Made by a program: the position numbers and the translations under genes | The notes under the pieces: model-generated | Seen by the model: the letters and a program-made list of their open reading frames with translations, nothing else | Database searches by the model: none | Told to the model about the DNA's origin: nothing | In this document: one piece after another, positions 1 to 8,991 of the stretch | How positions within the stretch are numbered: position 1 is the stretch's first letter | How the letters are laid out: every line of letters begins with the position of its first letter | Source: Candidatus Pelagibacter sp. RS40 | Lineage (GTDB): Bacteria > Pseudomonadota > Alphaproteobacteria > Pelagibacterales > Pelagibacteraceae | Direction of reading: 5' to 3' | NCBI RefSeq assembly: GCF_002101295.1 | Contig: NZ_CP020778.1 | Coordinates: 186,001 to 250,000 of the forward strand | Length of the DNA stretch: 64,000 bases

Positions 1-40
1 CTGCTGCATTATCGCTTAGAGTTATTATTTGTTTTGTCAT
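1..40 (-). CDS. sufA: Iron-sulfur cluster assembly A-type carrier, N-terminal fragment (SufA/IscA-like)
   Basis: Only the first 13 codons lie in the window; the gene runs off the left edge. The reverse strand from base 40 reads MTKQIITLSDNAA, which resembles the opening of HesB/IscA/SufA carriers (an I-T-L-[ST]-D-x-A-A strand and helix start). Its ATG overlaps the TGA stop of the upstream sufT-like gene as ATGA, so it is translationally coupled to the suf operon. The three cluster-binding cysteines of this family would be beyond the edge and cannot be checked. The call rests on this short match plus operon context. Confidence 0.7.
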   Translation of the reverse strand, partial: MTKQIITLSDNAA

Positions 41-333
41 AAATTTAGTTCTAATTTTGCTGCCTCTGACATCATTGATTTGTCCCAAGGAGGATCCCAA
101 ACCAAATCAAGATCAACTTTATTAACTTCTTTAAGTTGCATTATACTATCCTTAACTTCTTTAGGCAAACTTTCTGCAACTGGACAGTTAGGTGTTGTAA
201 GCGTCATCTTAACTTGGACGTCTTTATCTTTAATTTTAATGTCATAAATCAAACCAAGTTCATAAATATTTACCGGAATTTCAGGATCATATATTTTTTT
301 TATTTCTGTAATTACTTTTTCTTTTAAATCCAT
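37..333 (-). CDS. sufT: SufT-like MIP18/DUF59 family Fe-S assembly protein
   Basis: A 98-residue single-domain protein of the MIP18 (DUF59) family, which helps maturation of Fe-S proteins in the cytoplasm. The family signature DPEIPVNIYELGLIYDI lies near residues 16-32, and the conserved TTPNCP segment near residue 50 carries the family's single reactive cysteine. The length is normal for a stand-alone SufT. It lies two bases downstream of sufU and overlaps the sufA-like start by four bases, so it is the penultimate visible gene of the suf operon. PaaD-type proteins share this fold, but the suf context favours SufT. Confidence 0.85.
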   Translation of the reverse strand: MDLKEKVITEIKKIYDPEIPVNIYELGLIYDIKIKDKDVQVKMTLTTPNCPVAESLPKEVKDSIMQLKEVNKVDLDLVWDPPWDKSMMSEAAKLELNL

Positions 334-335
334 TT

Positions 336-800
336 TTAGCTTTCAGTATTTACTATTTTTTGAAAATCATCTATTGCTGATGTTAGAGTATGCCAAGAAA
401 GAGTAGCGCATTTTACTCTCATTGGGTACTGTTTTACACCTGATAGACACATTAATTTAGTTTTTTCATCTTCATTTAAGATTTTATTTTGAAGTTCCTC
501 TTTTTCTTTAATCATATCTAAAAAATCGTTTACAATTTCTTTTACCTCAGCTTCCTCTTTACCTTTAACTAAATCAGTCATTATAGAGGCTGATGCCATT
601 GATATAGCGCACCCATGTCCTTCAAATGAAATATCCTCAACTTTTTTATTTTCGTTTAATTTTAAATAGATATGAACGTTATCTCCACATAAAGGATTAT
701 GCCCTTTAGCGTCTTTATTAAAGTTTTCAGTTTTTCTTAAATTTCTAGGATTTTTACCATGATCCAAAATAATTTCTTGATATAATTCTTTTAGGTCCAT
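336..800 (-). CDS. sufU: SufU-type Fe-S scaffold / sulfur-transfer protein
   Basis: A 154-residue NifU_N-fold protein. Cys38 and Asp40 (PLCGDN), Cys64 (GHGCAIS) and Cys131 (RVKCATLSW) match the zinc and cysteine ligands of SufU. Arg128 sits just before the last cysteine, as in zinc-type SufU proteins that accept sulfur from SufS. The gene follows sufS, with the two sharing a single base at 800, so they are coupled. SufU replaces SufE as the SufS partner in many organisms, and no sufE is seen here. A U-type scaffold role cannot be excluded from sequence alone. Confidence 0.92.
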   Translation of the reverse strand: MDLKELYQEIILDHGKNPRNLRKTENFNKDAKGHNPLCGDNVHIYLKLNENKKVEDISFEGHGCAISMASASIMTDLVKGKEEAEVKEIVNDFLDMIKEKEELQNKILNEDEKTKLMCLSGVKQYPMRVKCATLSWHTLTSAIDDFQKIVNTES

Positions 801-2017
801 TATATGTTAAATATTTTTTTGCAATTTTCTATTGATTGGCTTAATTGATCGATATCATCTTTTGTATTATATATACCAAACGATGCTCTTGCAGTGGCCG
901 GGAGTTTCAGCTTTTCATGTAATATCTGACAGCAATGATGTCCTGCTCTGATTGCTACTCCATCTTCATCAAGAATAGTTGCAATATCATGTGGGTGAAC
1001 ACCTTCAATGGTAAAAGAAATCACTCCACCTTTATTTATTGGATTACCTACAATTTTTATTGAATTATTTTTCCCCAAAATATCTAATCCATAATCCAAT
1101 AACTCTTTCTCGTGCTTTTCTATATTTTCAATACCAACTTTTTCCATAAATTTTATAGATTCGTTAAATGCAATTACTTGGGCTGTTGCCATTGTGCCTG
1201 CCTCATATTTATTTGGTAGTTCACCATAAGAAATTCCAGTTTTTTTAACTTCATTTATCATTCCTCCACCACCTTGGTATGGAGGTAGATCATCTAACCA
1301 TTTCTTTTTTGCGTATAAAACCCCAATTCCTGTTGGCCCATACATTTTATGTCCTGATATAGCATAAAAATCACAATCTAATTCCTGCATATCTAATTTT
1401 AAATGTGGTGCTCCTTGGCAACCATCCACTAAAACAGGAATATTTTTTGAGTGTGCAAGTTCTACAATTTCCTTAATCGGTAATATTGCTCCAGTTACAT
1501 TTGATAAATGAGTAACGCTTATAATTTTTGTTTTATTAGTTATTTTGTTTTTTATTGCTTCAATAGTTATCTCACCTGCTTCATTAATCTCAGCAAATTC
1601 AATTTTAATTTTTTTTGAATTTCTTAGGAAATGCCAAGGAACATAATTAGAATGATGTTCAAGTTCTGTTAATAAAACTTCATCACCTTCTTCTAGATAC
1701 TTTTGCCCAAAGGTATTTGCTACCAAATTAATTGCTTCTGTAGCACCTTTGGTAAATACAATTTCATTCTTATCTTTGGCATTAATATATCTTTGAACTG
1801 ATGTTCTTGTATTTTCATAAAGATTTGTCGCAGCAACAGCTAAATAATGAACACTTCTACCTACGTTAGAAAACTCTTTAGAATAAAAATCATATATTCT
1901 ATCAATTACTACTCTTGGTTTTTGTGAGGAGTTTGCGCTGTCTAAATATACAAGATCATTATTTTGAACTTTGTTATCAAATATTGGAAATTCTCTTTTA
2001 ATGCTATCTATATCCAT
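800..2017 (-). CDS. sufS: Cysteine desulfurase SufS (group II)
   Basis: A 405-residue class V PLP aminotransferase that removes sulfur from L-cysteine for Fe-S assembly. Lys224 in SGHKMYGPTG is the Schiff-base lysine, His121/His122 lie in ELEHHSNYVPW, and the catalytic cysteine is Cys362 in RAGHHCC. The short loop and RxGHHC motif place it with SufS rather than IscS. Its start shares one base with the sufD stop, and its stop shares one base with the sufU start. The length matches the family, and all key residues are present. Confidence 0.96.
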   Translation of the reverse strand: MDIDSIKREFPIFDNKVQNNDLVYLDSANSSQKPRVVIDRIYDFYSKEFSNVGRSVHYLAVAATNLYENTRTSVQRYINAKDKNEIVFTKGATEAINLVANTFGQKYLEEGDEVLLTELEHHSNYVPWHFLRNSKKIKIEFAEINEAGEITIEAIKNKITNKTKIISVTHLSNVTGAILPIKEIVELAHSKNIPVLVDGCQGAPHLKLDMQELDCDFYAISGHKMYGPTGIGVLYAKKKWLDDLPPYQGGGGMINEVKKTGISYGELPNKYEAGTMATAQVIAFNESIKFMEKVGIENIEKHEKELLDYGLDILGKNNSIKIVGNPINKGGVISFTIEGVHPHDIATILDEDGVAIRAGHHCCQILHEKLKLPATARASFGIYNTKDDIDQLSQSIENCKKIFNI

Positions 2018-3237
2018 TAATTTATCGCCTCCTTTAGATATTTCTGTATTTCGATGTTTGTTATTTTTTCAATTACATCGTTAATGAAACCATCTATTAG
2101 TAACTTTTTTGCCTGATCGTAATTTAAACCTCTAGACATTAGGTAAAATATGGAGTTTTCATCCAAATTGCCTGAAGTAGAACCATGAGAACATTTTACA
2201 TCATCTGCGTAAATTTCTAATTCTGGTTTACCATTAAATTCTGTATTTTCGTTTAAAAGTAAGGCTTTACTTAATTGATATCCGTCTGTTTTTTGAGCTT
2301 GATCGTTAACAAAAATTTTACCTTGATAAACTCCAGTAGACTTATCGTTTAAAACACTTTTTATTAATTGATAACTTTTTGTATTTTCGGCCAAATGGTT
2401 AATATTTGTTTTAATTTCATGATGATTGTTCTCGTCTAAATTTATAATCCCATTAATAAAAGCAGAGCTATATTTTTCTTTTAAATTGCTGTTTATTTCA
2501 TATTTTGAAAATTTAGATCCAGATGAATAAATAAAGTTTTCTGAATTACTGTTTTCATAAATATCAATGTTAGTGAAGCTGTATTTTAGATTTTGATTTT
2601 TATTTAAATCAAAAATATAATTTTTAAGGTTTGAATTTTTATTTATAACAATATTAAAGTTATGATTATTAAAACCACTAACTGATTTATCCTCGAATAA
2701 ATTCAAAGTTGATAAAGATGAATTTCTATGAAGTGTTAATTCAAATCTAGTATTAATTAAATTTGTTTTATTATCTAAATCACATATATGGTAAATAACT
2801 AAAGGTTTTTCTACAATTTTATCCTCTAAAACATTTAATTTAATTAATTTACTCGCAAAAGCCATATTCAAATTATTTAAAGGTTCATTCAAACTTTCAC
2901 TAAAAATCAAGTTTTCATTTTTTATCTCTATTTTATTTTTATCTACATCTAAAATATCTGCTGATAGGAACTCTCCATTTAAAATAACAATTTTTGAATG
3001 TTCAAAATTTTTTAAAAATTTCAAATTGTAACTTTTGCTTTCAATGGTATTAAAGCCAAATTTAAGTTCTTTTATATTTTTATTTATAATAGATTTTAAA
3101 TCTGAAAACTTCCAATCTTCCAATTTTTTTGAGGGAAACCCACTTTCTACAAATTTAAAAAAATGCTCTTTACGCTCTTTAGTGTTTCCTAAAGTTTTAT
3201 AAGTTAAACTTTCAAATTCTAAATTTTCTTTTAACAT
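2017..3237 (-). CDS. sufD: SufD component of the SufBCD scaffold
   Basis: A 406-residue protein of the SufB/SufD family. The N-terminal half is divergent and rich in Asn and Lys. The C-terminal beta-helix part is recognisable from KTDGYQLSKALLL through DVKCSHGSTSGNLDE near residues 315-365, where the CSHGS histidine is conserved in SufD. It binds SufC and pairs with SufB to form the cytoplasmic scaffold. It sits directly after sufC with no spacer and overlaps sufS by one base. Confidence 0.94.
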   Translation of the reverse strand: MLKENLEFESLTYKTLGNTKERKEHFFKFVESGFPSKKLEDWKFSDLKSIINKNIKELKFGFNTIESKSYNLKFLKNFEHSKIVILNGEFLSADILDVDKNKIEIKNENLIFSESLNEPLNNLNMAFASKLIKLNVLEDKIVEKPLVIYHICDLDNKTNLINTRFELTLHRNSSLSTLNLFEDKSVSGFNNHNFNIVINKNSNLKNYIFDLNKNQNLKYSFTNIDIYENSNSENFIYSSGSKFSKYEINSNLKEKYSSAFINGIINLDENNHHEIKTNINHLAENTKSYQLIKSVLNDKSTGVYQGKIFVNDQAQKTDGYQLSKALLLNENTEFNGKPELEIYADDVKCSHGSTSGNLDENSIFYLMSRGLNYDQAKKLLIDGFINDVIEKITNIEIQKYLKEAIN

Positions 3238-3969
3238 TTATAAGCTCTCATAACCTTGTTTTTCTAATTCTAGTGCTAGTTCAAAATTTCCAGTTTTTAT
3301 TATTTTTCCGTCTTTCAAAACATGAACGAAATCTGGCTTTATATAATTAAGTAATCTTTGATAATGCGTTATTATTAAAAAAGAATTATTTGTATTTCTT
3401 AATGAGTTTACTCCATCGGAAACTATTTTAAGTGCATCAATATCTAAACCAGAGTCTGTTTCATCTAATATTGATAATTTTGGATTTAAGATAGACATTT
3501 GAAGAATTTCATTTTTTTTCTTTTCTCCTCCTGAAAATCCTACATTTAGTTGTCGTGACAGAATATTTTGATCAAATTTTAATTGTGCAGATTTTTCTTT
3601 CACAAGCTTAAGAAATTCAATTGCATCTAATTCTTTTTCACCTTTTGCTTTTTTCACGGCATTTAATGAAGTTTTTAAAAAGTTGTTAGTGTTTACACCT
3701 GGAATTTCTAGAGGATACTGGAATGCTAAAAATATTCCTTTATGTGCTCTATCTTCAATTTCAAGTTCGAGTAAGTTGGAATTTTCAAATTTTACATCCC
3801 CTTTGATTTCATAACCTTTTTTTCCAGATAAAATATTTGATAAAGTACTTTTTCCTGATCCGTTTGGACCCATTATTGCATGAACTTCTCCAGGATTTAT
3901 TTTTAAGCTAAGTCCTTTTAGAATTTCTTTATTATCAATACCTGCTTCTAAATTGTTTATTTCCAACAT
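3238..3969 (-). CDS. sufC: Fe-S assembly ATPase SufC
   Basis: A 243-residue soluble ABC ATPase. Walker A GPNGSGKST lies at 34-42, the signature region is GFSGGEKKKNE near 144-154, and Walker B with the D-E pair is LSILDETDSGLD near 165-176. Both the GEKKKNE variant and ETDSGLD are typical of SufC. It drives conformational change in the SufB-SufD scaffold. It shares one base with the sufB stop and abuts sufD, so it lies in the middle of the operon. Confidence 0.97.
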   Translation of the reverse strand: MLEINNLEAGIDNKEILKGLSLKINPGEVHAIMGPNGSGKSTLSNILSGKKGYEIKGDVKFENSNLLELEIEDRAHKGIFLAFQYPLEIPGVNTNNFLKTSLNAVKKAKGEKELDAIEFLKLVKEKSAQLKFDQNILSRQLNVGFSGGEKKKNEILQMSILNPKLSILDETDSGLDIDALKIVSDGVNSLRNTNNSFLIITHYQRLLNYIKPDFVHVLKDGKIIKTGNFELALELEKQGYESL

Positions 3970-5405
3970 TATCCAACACTTCCTTCCAAACTAATTCCAA
4001 CTAATTTTTGCGCTTCAACAGCAAATTCCATTGGTAATTGTTGAAGAACTTCTTTACAAAAACCGTTAACTATTAGCCCTACAGCTTCCTCTGAATTTAA
4101 ACCTCTTTGTTGACAATAATATAATTGTTCCTCACTGATTTTTGATGTTGTTGCCTCATGTTCTATATTTGAGTCTGAATTTCTATTTTTAATGTAAGGA
4201 ACAGTGTGTGCGCCACATTTATTACCCATTAACAGTGAGTCACACTGTGTAAAGTTTCTAGCATTTTTAGCTTTGGGAAAAATATCTACAAGACCTCTAT
4301 AAGTATTATCAGCGTATCCAGCTGAAATACCTTTGGATATTATTTTACTTTTAGTATTTTTGCCAATATGAATCATTTTAGTACCAGTATCTGCTTTTTG
4401 GTGGTTATTTGTAATTGCAATTGAGTAAAATTCTCCAACAGAGTTGTCTCCTTGTAAAATGCAACTAGGATATTTCCAAGTAATTGCAGAACCAGTTTCT
4501 ACTTGCGTCCAAGATATTTTAGAATTTACACCTTTGCATAATCCTCTTTTAGTTACAAAATTATAAATCCCACCTTTGCCATCTTTATCTCCTGGGTACC
4601 AATTTTGGACAGTTGAATATTTTATTTCTGCATCATCTAATGCAACAAGTTCAACATTTGCTGCATGTAATTGGTTTTCATCTCTCATAGGAGCAGTACA
4701 TCCTTCCAGATAGCTAACATAACTTCCTTTGTCGGCGATGATTAAAGTTCTTTCAAACTGACCTGTCTCAGATGCATTAATTCTAAAATATGTTGATAAT
4801 TCCATAGGACATCTTACACCCTCTGGAATGTAAACAAATGAACCATCTGTAAACACTGCAGAATTTAAAGTTGCAAAATAATGATCTGTAACTGGTATAA
4901 CTGAACCAAGATATTTTTTTACTAATTCTGGATGTTTTTGAATAGCCTCTGACATTGAACAAAATATTATTCCTTTTTCAGTCAACTTATCTTTAAATGT
5001 CGTTGCAACTGAAACAGAGTCAAACACAGCATCTACTGCTATTCCATTTAATCTTTTTTGTTCTTGAAGTGGTATACCAAGTTTTTGATAAGTTTCCAAA
5101 AGCTTTGGATCTAATTCATCTAGACTTTTTGGTTTATCAGAAGCACTTTTGGGAGCTGAATAATAATATAAATCTTGGTAATCAATTTTTGGATATTTCG
5201 GTTTTTGCCAATTTGGTTCTTTTAAATTTTTTAATCTCTCAAATGCTTTTAATCTCCAATCCAACATCCAGTCTGGCTCTTTTTTTATTTTAGAAATAAA
5301 TTTTATTACTTCCTCATTTAAACCTTTTGGTGCTCTGATATTTTCTATATCAGTTGTAAATCCATATTTATATTCTTTTAAATCTTCTATTTGTTTATCT
5401 CTCAT
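3969..5405 (-). CDS. sufB: SufB Fe-S scaffold protein
   Basis: A 478-residue SufB. Diagnostic stretches include [38 protein letters not shown], and the late [13 protein letters not shown] segment, whose cysteine corresponds to the sulfur-accepting or cluster-linked cysteine of SufB. It is the core scaffold where the cluster is built, with SufC and SufD. It follows iscR with no spacer (stop and start are adjacent at 5406/5405) and overlaps sufC by one base. The length is normal. Confidence 0.97.
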   Translation of the reverse strand: MRDKQIEDLKEYKYGFTTDIENIRAPKGLNEEVIKFISKIKKEPDWMLDWRLKAFERLKNLKEPNWQKPKYPKIDYQDLYYYSAPKSASDKPKSLDELDPKLLETYQKLGIPLQEQKRLNGIAVDAVFDSVSVATTFKDKLTEKGIIFCSMSEAIQKHPELVKKYLGSVIPVTDHYFATLNSAVFTDGSFVYIPEGVRCPMELSTYFRINASETGQFERTLIIADKGSYVSYLEGCTAPMRDENQLHAANVELVALDDAEIKYSTVQNWYPGDKDGKGGIYNFVTKRGLCKGVNSKISWTQVETGSAITWKYPSCILQGDNSVGEFYSIAITNNHQKADTGTKMIHIGKNTKSKIISKGISAGYADNTYRGLVDIFPKAKNARNFTQCDSLLMGNKCGAHTVPYIKNRNSDSNIEHEATTSKISEEQLYYCQQRGLNSEEAVGLIVNGFCKEVLQQLPMEFAVEAQKLVGISLEGSVG

Positions 5406-5828
5406 CTATAATCTATTTGTTGATTGATTTAGTAAATCTCTAAGACTTTTTTTTTCAAAAAAATTATTTATATAATCCTCTAATTCATCCCAGAGATCAT
5501 GAGTAATGCATTTTGCTGTTTTACCATTGCACCCTTTTTTTGAATGTTTTTCACACCCTATAGTTTTTACCTTTTCATCAACTGCAAAAAAGATATCTGA
5601 AATTTTGATATTAGATGCTTCTTTAGAAAGAATATATCCACCCTTAATCCCGCGAACACTATTTACAATGTTATTTTTTTTTAACTTTAAAAACAATTGT
5701 TCAAGATAATCTAAAGATATTCCTTGTCTTAAAGAGATATCTCTTAAAGAAACTGGTTCATTAGGATCAAACTTTGCAAGATCGGCAAGTGCCATAACTG
5801 CATATCTTCCTTTACTTGATAATTTCAT
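5406..5828 (-). CDS. iscR: Rrf2-family Fe-S sensing regulator, IscR-like
   Basis: A 140-residue Rrf2 regulator. An N-terminal winged helix spans about residues 1-75 (MKLSSKGRYAVMALADLA, then the RGIKGGYIL wing). A three-cysteine cluster loop follows with Cys92, Cys100 and Cys107, spacing close to E. coli IscR (92, 98, 104), and a nearby His110. It is the first gene of the suf operon and very probably autoregulates, because a type-1 IscR operator lies just upstream. Unlike E. coli, where IscR heads the isc operon, here it heads suf. Confidence 0.92.
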   Translation of the reverse strand: MKLSSKGRYAVMALADLAKFDPNEPVSLRDISLRQGISLDYLEQLFLKLKKNNIVNSVRGIKGGYILSKEASNIKISDIFFAVDEKVKTIGCEKHSKKGCNGKTAKCITHDLWDELEDYINNFFEKKSLRDLLNQSTNRL

Positions 5829-5848
5829 ATTAGTATTATTTTATGCGG

Positions 5849-5882
5849 GTTATATATATACCCGACTAAAATAGTCAAGTTT
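5849..5882 (-). promoter_or_regulatory. IscR type-1 operator overlapping the suf operon promoter
   Basis: Bases 5858-5882 match the E. coli IscR type-1 palindrome at 24 of 25 positions: half-sites GACT (5864-5867) and AGTC (5873-5876) around an A/T core, flanked by ATACCC and AAGT. Read on the minus strand, TTGACT (5878-5873) is a good -35 element. TATATA or TATAAC (5856-5849) follows at 16-18 bases as a -10, so bound IscR would cover the -35. A second inverted repeat, CGGGT...ACCCG (5846-5850 / 5860-5864), overlaps its edge. Repression of iscR-suf by holo-IscR is inferred. Confidence 0.85.
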
Positions 5883-5959
5883 CTGAAAAATTTTAAAACT
5901 TGCATTTTGTCGCTCAATTTTGATAGAAAAATAAAATTTTTTTTTGAGATTAATTATCA

Positions 5960-6625
5960 ATGACAACTACAGATAACAAAATTGTTGAAATATTTATTCC
6001 TGGACCTGCAGGAAGGCTAGAAGCAAAATATTATAAAAGTAAAAAAAACACATCTCCAATAGCATTAGTTTTGCACCCTCACCCTCAATATGGTGGAACT
6101 ATGAATAATAAAGTTGTTGTTGATACATTTCAAACCTTTATGGATAACGACTTTTCAGTCTGTAGAGTAAACTTTAGAGGAGTTGGTAAAAGTGATGGAG
6201 AATTTGACAATGGTCAGGGTGAGCTAGCAGATGCTGCCGCTGCACTAGATTGGTTGGAGCGAGAAAACTTTGACAATTCGCAATGTTGGATTTCAGGATT
6301 TTCCTTTGGATCATTAATTGCAATGCAATTACTTATGAGAAGACCAGAGATAAATAGATTTGTTGCAATTTCACCTCAACCAAATGTTTATGATTTTTCT
6401 TTTTTATCACCATGTCCTACATCAGGAATAATGATTTATGGTAAAAAAGACGAATTGGTTCCTGTTGAACACATTAATGATCTTAACAAAAGACTTAGTG
6501 CTCAAAAAGGAATTAAAGTTGAATTTGACTCTATTACAGAAGCAAATCATTTCTTCTCAAAAGCTGATGTTGCCCTTATTAAATCTTTAAATAAATATAT
6601 AAAAAAAGAAACAGCTCTTTACTAA
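5960..6625 (+). CDS. Alpha/beta hydrolase, COG2945-type
   Basis: A 221-residue cytoplasmic alpha/beta hydrolase. The early HPHPQYGGTMNNKVV stretch (about residues 39-53) is typical of the small COG2945 hydrolases. The nucleophile elbow GFSFGS lies near residue 113, an aspartate follows in GKKDELVP near 160, and the putative catalytic histidine is in EANHFFS near 200. The substrate is unknown; the family is usually annotated as esterase- or dienelactone-hydrolase-like. It is divergent from iscR across a 131-base gap and ends overlapping anmK by four bases (CTAA serves both stops). Confidence 0.85.
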   Translation: MTTTDNKIVEIFIPGPAGRLEAKYYKSKKNTSPIALVLHPHPQYGGTMNNKVVVDTFQTFMDNDFSVCRVNFRGVGKSDGEFDNGQGELADAAAALDWLERENFDNSQCWISGFSFGSLIAMQLLMRRPEINRFVAISPQPNVYDFSFLSPCPTSGIMIYGKKDELVPVEHINDLNKRLSAQKGIKVEFDSITEANHFFSKADVALIKSLNKYIKKETALY

Positions 6626-7719
6626 TAATTTTTAAACGTTTCTCCACCTGATATTGGTTTACTTACTTTTGTAGTAGAAGGAAAGGATATATTTTTTTTA
6701 AAATATGATCTTATTGCCAAATAAGCAAATGCTTGGGACTCAATAAAATCTCCATCATAATTAAATTTATCGATATCACAAATATTTTTTTTTAATAAAT
6801 TTTTCAAATTTTGAATTAATGTTTTATTTTTCCTACCGCCACCACACAAAATTATATTTGTACAATTAATAAAATTTTCGTTAAAATAATTTGAAATAAT
6901 TAAGGCAGTAAAATAATTAAGAGTTGCGACAGCATCTTCAAAAATTAATCCTTTAATAAAATTAAAATCAAACTCATTTCTATCATAAGAGTGTCTGTCT
7001 TTTGAACTGTAAATATCATGCTCAATAAATTGATTTATAATATCCATGTTGATTTGACCTGTTGAGGCAATTTCACCATTTTTATCAAAATCTATATTTT
7101 TTGTTTTTTTTAAATATTCATCTAATAAAACATTTCCTGGTCCTATATCTCTAGCAACTAACTCTTCATTATTACAATAAGTAAAATTCGAAACTCCTCC
7201 TATATTTAAAAAAATACTTGGTTCATTAGGAAAAATTTTTTTTGATAATAAAGAGTGATAGACTGGTGTTAAAGGTGCACCCTCTCCATTATTTTCCATA
7301 TCGTTTTTTCTAAAATTAAAAATGACTTTTTTTTGAATTAATTGAGATAATAAATTTGGGTTCCCCATCTGAATTGAATATTTTTTTTTAGGTTTATGAA
7401 TAATTGTTTGTCCATGAAAACCCACTAAATCAACTTCAATAGTCTGCTTAGATATTATTTTTTTTGATATATCTGAATGAAGAAGAGTGATTTCTTTCTC
7501 AAGATTTTTATATTCGGAAATACTATTTTCTATATCTTCTAATGAATTAATATTTTTAATATAATCTCTTAATTTTTGTCTAAACTCAGACTTATATTGA
7601 TAAAAATCGTTTGCTTTTACCTCTAGATGTGATTTTCCATCTGAATTAATTATACTTGCATCAATCCCATCTAAAGAAGTACCGCTCATTAAACCTAAAG
7701 ATGTAATACTATTGTCCAT
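6622..7719 (-). CDS. anmK: Anhydro-N-acetylmuramic acid kinase
   Basis: A 365-residue sugar kinase of the ASKHA fold that recycles 1,6-anhydro-MurNAc from cell wall turnover to MurNAc-6-phosphate. The diagnostic opening MSGTSLDGID (residues 11-20) binds phosphate. GFHGQTI, GGVSNFT and RDIGPGN follow in the expected order, with GGGRKN near the C-terminal nucleotide site. It is divergent from tyrS over 48 bases, a common alphaproteobacterial arrangement. The length is normal. Confidence 0.95.
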   Translation of the reverse strand: MDNSITSLGLMSGTSLDGIDASIINSDGKSHLEVKANDFYQYKSEFRQKLRDYIKNINSLEDIENSISEYKNLEKEITLLHSDISKKIISKQTIEVDLVGFHGQTIIHKPKKKYSIQMGNPNLLSQLIQKKVIFNFRKNDMENNGEGAPLTPVYHSLLSKKIFPNEPSIFLNIGGVSNFTYCNNEELVARDIGPGNVLLDEYLKKTKNIDFDKNGEIASTGQINMDIINQFIEHDIYSSKDRHSYDRNEFDFNFIKGLIFEDAVATLNYFTALIISNYFNENFINCTNIILCGGGRKNKTLIQNLKNLLKKNICDIDKFNYDGDFIESQAFAYLAIRSYFKKNISFPSTTKVSKPISGGETFKNY

Positions 7720-7767
7720 TATTGATTATTATTTTTAAATAAATATGTATATTGAAAATACTAAATT

Positions 7768-8991
7768 ATGAATGATTTTATAAGAGAATTTAAAGACAGA
7801 GGCTATTTCTATCAGTGTACGGATGAGACAGAACTTTCAAATGTACTAAATAAAAAAAGTATCAAAGGTTATATAGGATTTGACTGTACTGCTCAAAGTC
7901 TACACGTAGGAAGCTTGTTACAAATCATGTGTTTGAGGCAGTTACAAAAACATGGGCACCAGCCAATAGTTTTGCTAGGTGGAGGAACAACTAGGATAGG
8001 AGATCCATCAGGAAAAGATAAAACAAGAAAAATTTTAGATGAAAATGAGATTGAGAAAAATATTAAAAGTATTGAACTTATTTTAAAAAAATATCTTAAT
8101 ACTGACAATAAGAGGACGTCGCCTATATTTGTAAATAATTATTCTTGGTTAAAAGAATTGAACTATATTTCTTTTTTAAGGGATATAGGAAAACATTTTA
8201 CAATTAATAAAATGTTAAGTTTCGATAGTGTAAAGCTACGTTTAGATAGAGAGCAGTCTTTAAGTTATATGGAATTTAACTACATGATTCTCCAAGCATA
8301 TGACTTTCTTGAATTGAATAAAAAACAGAATTGTCTTCTTCAAATTGGTGGATCGGATCAATGGGGCAACATTGTAAATGGTGTTGATTTAATAAAAAGA
8401 TATTCATCAAAAGAAGTTTTTGGATTAACAACTCCTCTTATAACCTTGGCTTCCGGAGCAAAAATGGGAAAGACAGAAAGTGGCGCAGTATGGTTAGATA
8501 AAAACCTACTATCTACCTATGACTATTGGCAATTTTGGAGAAATACAGATGATCGAGACGTTACCAAGTTTCTAAAAATGTTCACAGACTTATCTTTAGA
8601 AAAGATAGATGAAATTAAAAATGAAAATATAAATGATTTGAAAATTTTATTAGCTAATGAAGCTACAAAGATGTTACATGGAGAAATTGAAACAAAAAAA
8701 GTTGAAGAATTAGCAAAATCCACTTTTAGAGAAAATTCAACCGGTGAACATTTACCTAGTGTTAAAATTGGAAGTGACTTAATAGGAGAGGATATAATTA
8801 GTTTGATAGAACATGTAAATAGTGAGTTATCAAAAAGTGAAATAAGAAGATTAATTAAAAACAATGGAATTAAAATTGATAATGAAAAAATTGAAGATGA
8901 AAAATTATTAATAAGTAAAAAATTGTTTGAAAGTAAAGGTTTTATTAAACTTTCAGTCGGAAAAAAAAAGCATTTTAAAATTATTATTTAA
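7768..8991 (+). CDS. tyrS: Tyrosyl-tRNA synthetase
   Basis: A 407-residue class I synthetase. The HIGH-equivalent is HVGS at 46-49 after YIGFDCTAQSL, the tyrosine site includes the GGSDQWGN segment, and the KMSKS-equivalent is KMGKT near residue 232. The C-terminal 70 residues form an S4-like RNA-binding domain (SKSEIRRLIKNNGIKI). It charges tRNA-Tyr. The gene ends overlapping the stop of the convergent AsmA-like gene by four bases. Confidence 0.97.
   Translation: MNDFIREFKDRGYFYQCTDETELSNVLNKKSIKGYIGFDCTAQSLHVGSLLQIMCLRQLQKHGHQPIVLLGGGTTRIGDPSGKDKTRKILDENEIEKNIKSIELILKKYLNTDNKRTSPIFVNNYSWLKELNYISFLRDIGKHFTINKMLSFDSVKLRLDREQSLSYMEFNYMILQAYDFLELNKKQNCLLQIGGSDQWGNIVNGVDLIKRYSSKEVFGLTTPLITLASGAKMGKTESGAVWLDKNLLSTYDYWQFWRNTDDRDVTKFLKMFTDLSLEKIDEIKNENINDLKILLANEATKMLHGEIETKKVEELAKSTFRENSTGEHLPSVKIGSDLIGEDIISLIEHVNSELSKSEIRRLIKNNGIKIDNEKIEDEKLLISKKLFESKGFIKLSVGKKKHFKIII

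Noticed and set aside
4997..5293. A 98-residue plus-strand frame
   Set aside because: It is antisense to sufB and lacks any independent support.
8523..8864. A 113-residue minus-strand frame
   Set aside because: It is a shadow of tyrS, hydrophobic because of antisense AT-rich codons.
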